A stretch of 64,000 bases of DNA from an uncultured Bacteroidales bacterium. Its GTDB lineage: Bacteria > Bacteroidota > Bacteroidia > Bacteroidales > Paludibacteraceae. This document shows, piece by piece, positions 42,217-49,669 of the stretch; position 1 is the stretch's first letter; every line of letters begins with the position of its first letter. The translations under genes were made by a program, and so were the position numbers. The stretch is taken from NCBI GenBank assembly GCA_946404495.1, contig CAMJDT010000001.1:1-64000 (forward strand). The letters are read 5' to 3'. Below the pieces are notes generated by a model. It ran no database searches and had not been told where the DNA came from. It saw only the letters and a list, made by a program, of their open reading frames with translations.

Positions 42217-43854
42217 TTAGTAACCGATCTCTGCGTTGATGGTACGCAGGTTGGGGTTAGCGGTCTCGTCAGCAGCGGGGATAGGATATACGTTGTAGCG
42301 CTTATCCATAGCCTTAGCGGCATCACCGGAGTTCTTACCACCGCGGCCTTCCCAGTTGTAGTCAGCCGTTTCGCCGGCGAACTTACCGAAGCGGACGAGG
42401 TCGGTACGACGACGACCCTCGAACCAGAACTCGCGGCTCCACTCGTCGAGCAGGAAGTCGAGATCGATGGTGAAGGGAGTCGTGTTGTGAGCACGGTCGC
42501 GCAGTTTCTGGATAGCCTGCTCTGCAGTCAGCGAGCCGGCAGCGCCGCCACGATATACAGCCTCAGCGTAGGTCATATAGGCCTCAGCCACACGGAAGAA
42601 CGGGATATCCGTCTCCGGCCAGTTCGGCTCACCTACAGGCGATACGAAGTCGTTGGGCGTGGGAGAGGTGGAATACACTCCCGTCCATTTCAGACCGGCC
42701 CAGCTGGTGTAGAAGTCAGCCTCCTGCTTACCGCTAAGGGACCAGGTGCTGGTCGTAGAGTCGCAGTCGGAGCAGAGGATAGCGCGGTCGTCACCTAAGA
42801 GAGCCGGCATATGGAACTCGTCGGCCAGTACGGTGGGAGCCGTCAGAGGATCTACCCACTGATATACGAACTCGGGCGAGGTACGGAAGCACGACCAGGA
42901 GTCGGTCGAACCGCTCGGGATGAACTTAGCATCACGCATTGCGCAGATGAGGAAGCGTGCACCACCCCACGATTGCGTCTGAATAGCATTCTGCGAGATG
43001 AAGAAGATAGCCTCGTCTTGTGCACCATTGACATCGTTATCACCCATAAACAGCATCTGATAAGCCGAGTACATACCTACGGACGTCTCGTGCAGTTTGT
43101 AAGGCGAGTTGATGAGTTTGGATGCATACTCGGCAGCCTTGGTCCATTGCGGAGTACCGGTATAGACCTCGGCGTTGAGATACATACGCATCAGGATTAC
43201 CCAAGCAGCAGCCTGGTCCAGACGATATTTCGTGATACGGCTACCGGCAGCGGGCAGTTGGGTCTCCAGGTCCAAGCACTCACGCTCCAACCAGGTGAAC
43301 AACTCCTGACGGCTGACAGGCATCGGGTTATCTACGGATACCACCTCTACGAGGGGCACCTTGTAGAACATATCCAGCAGGTAGTAGTAGTTGATGGCAC
43401 GGATCATACGAGCCTCATAGTACTGCTGCGCGGTCTTGGTGTCGGAGAGATTGTCCTTCACCTGCGACATAAAGTGGTTGCAGAGCGTGATATCGAAATA
43501 GAGACGATAGTAGAGACCTGCTACCAGGGCGTTGGACTTATCCCACGTCATCGAGCGGATGTCGGACAGTCCTACGTCGTTCCAAATCCACCAACCTTCA
43601 TCGGTCGGGAACTCGTTCAACTCCCACAGCATACGATAGAAAGCAGAGGTACCTTCGTCGATACCGTCCACATCACCGTCACCGTCCGGACCCTTCTGAC
43701 CGGTCACGGCGAAGGTGGCATACAGTTTGGTGAACACACCGTCCTGATCGAATTCCGTATTGGTATTGGGATCCGTAGGCGTTCTATCCAGCGAGCAGGA
43801 AGCAAAGCCTAACATGAGCAAGGCGCTTGCAAAAAATATACTAACTTTTTTCAT
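42217..43854 (-). CDS. SusD-like glycan-binding lipoprotein
   Basis: A 545-residue outer-membrane lipoprotein with lipobox FASC. It forms the lid of the SusC channel. TPR-like helices are seen in AQQYYEARMIRAINYYYLLDMFYKVPLV, and the C-terminal family end LLDEWSREFWFEGRRRTDLVRFGKF is clear. It is the direct partner of the SusC gene 24 bp upstream. Length is typical for the family. Aromatic-rich segments suit carbohydrate binding, but the glycan is not defined by sequence. Confidence 0.93.
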   Translation of the reverse strand: MKKVSIFFASALLMLGFASCSLDRTPTDPNTNTEFDQDGVFTKLYATFAVTGQKGPDGDGDVDGIDEGTSAFYRMLWELNEFPTDEGWWIWNDVGLSDIRSMTWDKSNALVAGLYYRLYFDITLCNHFMSQVKDNLSDTKTAQQYYEARMIRAINYYYLLDMFYKVPLVEVVSVDNPMPVSRQELFTWLERECLDLETQLPAAGSRITKYRLDQAAAWVILMRMYLNAEVYTGTPQWTKAAEYASKLINSPYKLHETSVGMYSAYQMLFMGDNDVNGAQDEAIFFISQNAIQTQSWGGARFLICAMRDAKFIPSGSTDSWSCFRTSPEFVYQWVDPLTAPTVLADEFHMPALLGDDRAILCSDCDSTTSTWSLSGKQEADFYTSWAGLKWTGVYSTSPTPNDFVSPVGEPNWPETDIPFFRVAEAYMTYAEAVYRGGAAGSLTAEQAIQKLRDRAHNTTPFTIDLDFLLDEWSREFWFEGRRRTDLVRFGKFAGETADYNWEGRGGKNSGDAAKAMDKRYNVYPIPAADETANPNLRTINAEIGY

Positions 43855-43878
43855 AATAGCATCCTGTTTTAGCGGTTA

Positions 43879-46800
43879 TTAAAATTGAAGCGAAATACCT
43901 GCAACGGTGGTCATCGAACGCGGATAGATCGTGTTGTCTATACCGCCGCCGATTTCCGGGTCGAGACCCGAGTAGCCGGAGATGACGCAAGGGTTGCTAA
44001 CCGTAATATATGCACGGCCGGAGATCTTGGGTTTCTGGAAACTGTAACCCAAGGTGATGTTATCGATACGGAGGAACGAAGCGTTCTCTACGAAGTAGTC
44101 AGCCATGTACCAATCCGAGAATTTCTCGTACTTGTAGCTGTCGGTGGTCTTGTCGTAAACGAGGCCGTAGGTTTGGTCGCTGCGCACACCGGTCTTGTAG
44201 TACAGATCGAAGTCGTTGCGGAGCACACCGTGGTAACCGCCGTTCTGCGACTGATATACCTTACCGCCTTCTACCCATTGCAGGTTGCCGGCGAGTACCT
44301 CATTGTAAACATAGTTACCGATGTTGGCACGGAGGTTGAAACCGAGGTCGAATCCATAGAATTGGAATTTGGTATTGAAACCTAAGGTCACCTTAGCGGC
44401 GGGAGATTGGTAGATGTATTTATCGTCGGGAGTGATCTGTCCGTCTTTGTTGCGGTCAACTACGTAGAACACCTTATTGCCGTTAGCGTCGGTCTCCAGA
44501 TGCGACTCATATACATAGAAGGAGTTGGCAGCCTCACCGACCTTGTTGGCCTGGATCATGTTACCGGTACCGATTCCGATATTTCCTACGGGTACATAGT
44601 AGTCATCACCCTTGCCCTCGATGAGCGAGGTGATCTTGTTGTCGTTCCATGCTACGTTGAAGCCGAGGTCCCACTTGAAGTTCTTGCGGTCAATCGCTAC
44701 AGCGTTGATGGCATACTCCACACCTTGGTTTCTCAGCGAACCGATGTTGCTCACTACGCGGTTCTTGAAGTTGGTACCTGCCGGTACGTCCACCCAAGCG
44801 ATCAGGTCTTTGGTCACACGGTAGTAGTAATCCAGGTTCATGGTCACACGGTTGTTGAGCACGGCAAAGTCGATACCTACGTTGTAGGTCGTGGTCTTCT
44901 CCCAGGTGAGGTCGGTGTTGTATGCACCGGGACGATACGTATAGTAGTATCCGTTGATACCCTCTACGGTGTTACCGTCACCTACGGGATAGTAAGCATG
45001 CTCCTGACCATATACGTAGGTCGGCATGTAGTAGTAGTCATATCCGATATCCTGTTGACCGGTGATACCGTAGCCGAGACGCAGCTTGAAGTCGTTGATG
45101 GCGTTCACGTTGCGCAGCAGCGATTCCTTGATCTTCCATCCGAGGGCTACCGAGGGGAACAGGCCCCAGCGGGCGTTCTTGCCCTTCGAGTCGTAGCGGG
45201 CGAAACGCGACGAACCGTCAGCACGGAACGTAGCGGTGAGCAGGATCTGGTTCCAACCGTTCCAGTTCAAGCGGCCGTAGAACGACATCAGTGCGTTGTC
45301 GCTGTTCGACTCGCGGGTGTAGCGGTTGTAGTCCTTACCGGCGAGGGTCTTATCGTTGTTGGTGAGCTGATACGTACCGGCTCCGTCCGTGAACGATTTC
45401 CAATAGAAATACTGGCTCTCGTAACCTACCATCACATCAAAGTGCTGTGCGGCATCCTCCCAGTCCTTATAATATTGCGCGTACGCGGAGAACTGGAGAT
45501 TGTATTTCGACTTCTCGGTGTAGCCTTCGTATCCATAGTAGTGGTTGGAGTACGAGTACGGGCTGATCGAGGTCACCTGCTTACCGTAGGAGTAGTCGGC
45601 ACCGAAGTTAGCATGGATGCGCAGATCCTCGAATCCGTGGATCTTATAGTCAGCCTCCAGGTTACCGATGAATACGCCCGAGTTGGCGCGGTCGTTCTTC
45701 AGCTGCAGCAGCGACAGGGGGTTGGCCGTCGATTGCTGGTTGACGGTATAAGGCCATTCGGGGTCACCGTACTTACCGTTCTTCACGCGCTGGTAGTAAC
45801 CGCCGAACCATGTATCGATCACATCGTCGGCTACGAGCACGTCGCCGGCAGCGTTCTTCGCACCGTGCATCACGGGCATCGTCGGATCCATCGTCAGGGC
45901 CGAACCTACAGCGCCACCGTCAGCATAACGGTTGTAGCTGTACATACCCTTGGCATTGAGGTTGAAGTTCAGGTGATCCTTCAGGAACGAGGGCGACAGG
46001 CTGACGTCAGCCGTCACACGTTGCATCTGCGAGGTCTTCAGGGTACCGTTCTGCAGCGTATAACCGATCGAAGCACGATAGGGCATATGAGCAGTACCGC
46101 CGGAGATCGACAGGTTGTGGTCGGTCGAGATAGCGGTGCGGTAGATCTGATCCTGCCAGTTGGTATTCTCCGTACCCAGCGTAGCCGTCTTGTTGGGCTT
46201 ATGAGCGAGGTCGGTAGCATACTGGCGAAGTTCGTCACCGGTCAGGGTCTCCAGACGGTTGGTCAGGATACCGAAGCTGACGTTACCATTGTAGGTGAAT
46301 TTGGGTTTCGAACCCTTGGCACCCTTCTTGGTGGTGATGATGATGACACCGTTGGATGCGCGGCTACCATAGATGGCGGTAGCGGAAGCGTCCTTGAGCA
46401 CGGTGAACGACTCGATGTCGGCGGGGTTAACCATACTCAGCGGGTTGGCTACACCCTGGATACCGTTGTTATCCATGGCGAGACCGTCGATGACGATCAG
46501 CGGGGCGTTGGATGCATTCAGCGACGCACCACCACGGATCGTGATCGAACCGGCACCACCCGGGGTACCATCGCTGGCTACCACGTTCACACCGGCAATC
46601 TTACCTTGCAACATATCCTGAGCGTTCGTCGTCAGACCCTTGTTCATCTCATCGGGTTTCATAGCCGTTACCGAACCGGTAGCATCGTTCTTACGAACGG
46701 TACCGTAGCCGACTACTACCACTTCGTCCAGAAGCTCAGAGTCTTCGCTCAGTTCAACACGCATGTCCGGACGGGCTTCCAACTCTTGTGCACGATATCC

Positions 46801-47022
46801 CATGTAGGAAATCTGCAGCACAGCTCCGGGTTGCACCGTCAGGACAAAGTTACCATCAAAATCGGTTATCGTACCATTGGTCGTACCTTTCTCAACAACA
46901 TTGGCTCCAATGATAGGCTCACCGTTCGATGCATCCAAAACGACACCTGTAATAGCCTGCGCCATCGCGAGCATGCTCACGCTCAGCAGGGCCAATACAA
47001 GAAGGAAGGATTTTTTCTTCAT
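43879..47022 (-). CDS. SusC-like TonB-dependent glycan transporter
   Basis: A 1047-residue outer-membrane receptor importing oligosaccharides. Signal peptide ending AMAQ; carboxypeptidase-regulatory-like domain (about 23-98, ITGVVLDASNGEPIIGANV); TonB box region LLDEVVVVGYGTVRK; plug with IRGGASLNASNAPLIVIDG; and a 22-strand barrel ending in Phe (ISLQF). It forms the SusCD complex with the next gene. The opposite strand carries an open frame of 883 codons, which I regard as a codon-usage artefact. Confidence 0.96.
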   Translation of the reverse strand: MKKKSFLLVLALLSVSMLAMAQAITGVVLDASNGEPIIGANVVEKGTTNGTITDFDGNFVLTVQPGAVLQISYMGYRAQELEARPDMRVELSEDSELLDEVVVVGYGTVRKNDATGSVTAMKPDEMNKGLTTNAQDMLQGKIAGVNVVASDGTPGGAGSITIRGGASLNASNAPLIVIDGLAMDNNGIQGVANPLSMVNPADIESFTVLKDASATAIYGSRASNGVIIITTKKGAKGSKPKFTYNGNVSFGILTNRLETLTGDELRQYATDLAHKPNKTATLGTENTNWQDQIYRTAISTDHNLSISGGTAHMPYRASIGYTLQNGTLKTSQMQRVTADVSLSPSFLKDHLNFNLNAKGMYSYNRYADGGAVGSALTMDPTMPVMHGAKNAAGDVLVADDVIDTWFGGYYQRVKNGKYGDPEWPYTVNQQSTANPLSLLQLKNDRANSGVFIGNLEADYKIHGFEDLRIHANFGADYSYGKQVTSISPYSYSNHYYGYEGYTEKSKYNLQFSAYAQYYKDWEDAAQHFDVMVGYESQYFYWKSFTDGAGTYQLTNNDKTLAGKDYNRYTRESNSDNALMSFYGRLNWNGWNQILLTATFRADGSSRFARYDSKGKNARWGLFPSVALGWKIKESLLRNVNAINDFKLRLGYGITGQQDIGYDYYYMPTYVYGQEHAYYPVGDGNTVEGINGYYYTYRPGAYNTDLTWEKTTTYNVGIDFAVLNNRVTMNLDYYYRVTKDLIAWVDVPAGTNFKNRVVSNIGSLRNQGVEYAINAVAIDRKNFKWDLGFNVAWNDNKITSLIEGKGDDYYVPVGNIGIGTGNMIQANKVGEAANSFYVYESHLETDANGNKVFYVVDRNKDGQITPDDKYIYQSPAAKVTLGFNTKFQFYGFDLGFNLRANIGNYVYNEVLAGNLQWVEGGKVYQSQNGGYHGVLRNDFDLYYKTGVRSDQTYGLVYDKTTDSYKYEKFSDWYMADYFVENASFLRIDNITLGYSFQKPKISGRAYITVSNPCVISGYSGLDPEIGGGIDNTIYPRSMTTVAGISLQF

Positions 47023-47059
47023 CGTAGTGATAATGTTAAGTTATTAAATAGTTGTTAAT

Positions 47060-48406
47060 TTATTTTTCTTCTTTGATCAGCATCACGCTCAGCGCACCGA
47101 TGCACAGCAGCACGCCGGCCGTTACGAGCATCATCACCTGACTACCGCCGCAGATGTACTTCAATAGCAGTCCGCCTACCAGTGCGGCTACGATCTGCGG
47201 CACGCATATCGTGCAGTTGAACAGTCCCAGGTAGTATCCCATGTTTCCGCCCTTGATGGCGTTGGTCACGATCGTGAAGGGCAGCGCTAACATGGCAGCC
47301 CAGGCGGCACCGATGAGCGCGTAGCTCAGCCAGAGTACGTAGGCGTTGGTTACAAACACGGTGGACATGAAGCCTATTCCGCCCACCACGAGCGAGATGG
47401 CATATGCACCCTTGTTGCCAAACCAGTGCTCCAGCTTCGGCAGGAAGGCAGCCCACAGGAGCGAACCTACGGCCTGCACGCAGAATACGACGCCTACCCA
47501 GTTACCGGCGTTCTGGAACGCGGCATCCTTGGCATCCGCACCATCCCAACCGAAGCAGTTGATGGCGATCGCACCGTTCGAATAGGTCCACATATACATG
47601 AACGCCGCCCAGCAGAAGAACTGCACCAATCCTACGGTCCAGAAGGCCGACGGAGCCTCTTTCAGCAACTGGATAAAGCCCTTATCGTCGTTGGCATTGG
47701 CATTGGCATTGGCTTTGTTGATTCCGTGGAACTCGGCATACTCCTCGGGGTTCAGCTCCTTAACCGTAGCAAAAGTATAGAGCGAGCAGAGGATCAGGAT
47801 CGTGGCGCCGGCGTAGAACGACCACTTGACGCTATCGGGGATAACGCCCTCGGGAGCCTCGTTGGCGATGCCGATCCAGGTGAAAAAGATCGGGAACAGA
47901 TAGCCTACTACCGAACCGGCATTGCACAACGCCGACTGGATCGCATAGGCTGTACCCTTCTGCTCCTCGTTCACCATATCGCCTACCATCATCTTAAACG
48001 GCTGCATCGCGATATTGATGCTCGTATCCAGGAACATCAGGCTGAACAGTCCGAACCACATCGCGGCATTCAGTCCTAAGAAGGCCGACTGCGCAAAGGT
48101 GAAGTCACCCGCATTGGGCAGCAGCAGCATCACGGCTACGGCGATGAGCGCACCTACCAGCAGATAGGGCTTGCGGCGACCGAGACGATTCCAAGTCTTG
48201 TCACTATACTTACCTACCAAAGGCTGCACGATCATTCCCATCAGCGGGGGAAGGATCCAGAAAAAACTCAACTGGTGAGGATCTGCGCCCAAGGTGGCGA
48301 AAATACGGGAGATGTTCGCACTCTGAAGGGCATAGGCGATCTGCACTCCAAAGAAGCCGAAACTCAGGTTAAATAGTTGTGCAAACGACAAGTTACGCTT
48401 TTCCAT
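47060..48406 (-). CDS. MFS disaccharide transporter (maltose/sucrose SLC45-like)
   Basis: A 448-residue inner-membrane permease with about 12 hydrophobic segments and the motif KTWNRLGRRKPY. It resembles the GPH/SLC45-type sugar symporters that accompany alpha-glucan systems in Bacteroidales. It is the first gene of the MFS-SusC-SusD-SusE operon, so it likely imports the disaccharide end product from the periplasm; maltose is a reasonable guess. An in-frame 6-bp repeat encodes the loop ANANANAND (about 47694-47716). Confidence 0.87.
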   Translation of the reverse strand: MEKRNLSFAQLFNLSFGFFGVQIAYALQSANISRIFATLGADPHQLSFFWILPPLMGMIVQPLVGKYSDKTWNRLGRRKPYLLVGALIAVAVMLLLPNAGDFTFAQSAFLGLNAAMWFGLFSLMFLDTSINIAMQPFKMMVGDMVNEEQKGTAYAIQSALCNAGSVVGYLFPIFFTWIGIANEAPEGVIPDSVKWSFYAGATILILCSLYTFATVKELNPEEYAEFHGINKANANANANDDKGFIQLLKEAPSAFWTVGLVQFFCWAAFMYMWTYSNGAIAINCFGWDGADAKDAAFQNAGNWVGVVFCVQAVGSLLWAAFLPKLEHWFGNKGAYAISLVVGGIGFMSTVFVTNAYVLWLSYALIGAAWAAMLALPFTIVTNAIKGGNMGYYLGLFNCTICVPQIVAALVGGLLLKYICGGSQVMMLVTAGVLLCIGALSVMLIKEEK

Positions 48407-48432
48407 ACTACTAAATTACAGTTAATCGGCTG

Positions 48433-48464
48433 CAAAGATACAACAATTTTCTGATATGAACAAA
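48433..48464 (-). promoter_or_regulatory. Promoter of the MFS-Sus operon
   Basis: Minus strand: TTTG (48464-48461), a 20-bp spacer with TCATATC, then TATCTTTG (48440-48433). The start codon at 48406 follows. No adjacent regulator gene exists; SusR- or HTCS-type control would come from elsewhere. Confidence 0.85.
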
Positions 48465-48884
48465 CTTTTCTGACATTTTTTTCAAAAAAACGTCGTTGAA
48501 GTAGCATTTTTTTCGTGTTCGGTACCGAGTCGCGAGGGTCGATACCGCTCTTTGGGGACCCAACTTCGCTAAATCGACGGGCGACTCGGGCCTCCACTCT
48601 CCCCAAAAAATCCTGACGAATTTTTCGGGGGCCCCGATGAAGGAACCCCTGAAAAAGTCTCGAAAAAGTCTCGAGATTGGATCGAGATTGACTCGGGAAA
48701 GGTCTAGGATATGATCGGAAAAGTCTCGTAAAAAGTTCGTAAAAAGCTCGTAAAAAGTAGGTAAAAGGGTCGGGAATGGATAAGGAATGTATAAAGAATA
48801 TATAAAGAATGGACAAGCAATCATTAACCTTTGGAGGCAGATTTTTGGGGACCCCGGGGGTAGTGCAATGCAAAAAAAATGCTT

Positions 48885-49078
48885 TGTCAGTATTGACAGT
48901 ATTGTCAGTTTGAGGGGGAAAAGAGGCAGTTTAGATGTAAAAAAATGATGAAACTGACAGAACTGACAAAACTGACATGCAAAAATTGCATGAGACAGTT
49001 GAGATAGTTGAGACAGTTGGAAGGCCCGCAAATAGAAGGAATTAAACGGAAGTGTCTCAAGAGTCTCAAGAATCTCAG
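48885..49078. repeat. 10-bp-period arrays in inverted orientation
   Basis: TGTCAGTATT-like units at 48885-48911 are complementary to ACTGACAAA-like units at 48951-48977. GAGACAGTT-like units at 48991-49019 are likewise complementary to GTCTCAAGA-like units at 49054-49078. A small hairpin CATGCAA/TTGCATG (48976-48992) lies between. The two nested sets could fold into long imperfect stems. Confidence 0.7.
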
Positions 49079-49119
49079 TGCAAAATATTATATAACCAAA
49101 AAAGGCGGGGATGACGATG

Positions 49120-49491
49120 CTCGCCGAGTTAGCGGCGAGAGCAGAACCCACAGCAGGTCATGGCGGCAAAAATGCCGCCAAATGAAACGCCTCACAGCGG
49201 GTGATGGCGGTAATCATACCGCCAAAGTGCACAATGAAACGCGCGGAGTTAAAGGCGAGAGCATAAATCAGCAGATTTATCGGGGACCCCGGAGCGGCGA
49301 GAGCAGAACCCACAGCAGGTCATGGCGGCAAAAATGCCGCCAAATGGAACGCCACATGGCGGATAATGGCGGTAATCATACCGCCAAAGTGCACAATGAT
49401 GCTCGCCGAGTTAAAGGCGACCCCATAAATCAGCAGATTTATCGGGGACCCCGGAAGACGGGATGACGATGCTCGCCGAGTTAGCGGCGAG
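49120..49491. repeat. Tandem 162-bp blocks of short hairpins
   Basis: Hairpins at 49162-49179 (GGCGGCA/TGCCGCC), 49206-49223 (GGCGGTA/TACCGCC) and 49263-49280 (ATAAATC/GATTTAT) recur exactly 162 bp later at 49324, 49368 and 49425. CTCGCCG/CGGCGAG hairpins occur at 49120-49139 and 49472-49491, with a decayed one at 49402. Copies of the 39-bp repeat seen at 96-134 are at 49151-49189 and 49313-49351. Confidence 0.9.
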
Positions 49492-49522
49492 AGCAGAACC
49501 ACGGGATGACGGGATACCGAAG

Positions 49523-49547
49523 AGAGACGGCAAGGAATGCCGTCTCT
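49523..49547. repeat. Perfect 10-bp-stem hairpin
   Basis: AGAGACGGCA (49523-49532), loop AGGAA, TGCCGTCTCT (49538-49547). It lies about 125 bp beyond the giant gene's stop codon. No T-tract follows on either strand, so it is not a classic terminator; it may be an RNA 3'-end or a dispersed palindrome. Confidence 0.8.
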
Positions 49548-49555
49548 ACGGGAGG

Positions 49556-49668
49556 CCGCGGATTCTTCTACGGTATAACGGGATAACGTGATAACGGTAT
49601 ACCGAACGGCCGCGGTAATTTACGGGATACCGGGATAACGGGATAACGGGATACCGAACGGGCGGCGG
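49556..49668. repeat. GGGATAAC octamer arrays
   Basis: Eight-bp units such as GGGATAAC, GTGATAAC and GGGATACC recur in two runs (about 49570-49602 and 49622-49664), separated by a GCCGCGG-containing stretch. A shorter run is at 49502-49518. They lie directly after the giant gene's stop codon. Confidence 0.8.
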
Positions 49669-49669
49669 A

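Larger units (their letters stand above)
48465..49669. other. 1.2-kb gene-free region rich in repeats and hairpins
   Basis: The two long frames across this stretch have low-complexity products (QLSQLSQLS, CQFCQFCQF) and no family resemblance, so I call it non-coding. It contains AAAAAGT-TCGT 12-13-bp repeats (48720-48770), GGGGACCCC palindromes (48847, 49282, 49444, with a partial copy at 48554), 10-bp arrays, a 162-bp hairpin block duplicated in tandem, a long hairpin and octamer arrays. It separates the promoter of the Sus operon from the 3' end of the giant gene. Confidence 0.75.

Noticed and set aside
44407..47058. 883-codon open frame on the plus strand opposite the SusC gene
   Set aside because: It lies entirely antisense to a clear susC, its product has no domain or signal peptide, and such frames arise when the sense gene avoids codons that read as stops on the other strand.
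48411..49466. ORFs of 246 codons (minus) and 152 codons (plus) in the repeat region
   Set aside because: Their products are translations of short DNA repeats and hairpins; no conserved motif is visible.
49120..49491. CRISPR array
   Set aside because: Repeats are palindromic blocks of unequal spacing with a 162-bp superperiod; there is no uniform repeat-spacer pattern and no cas gene.
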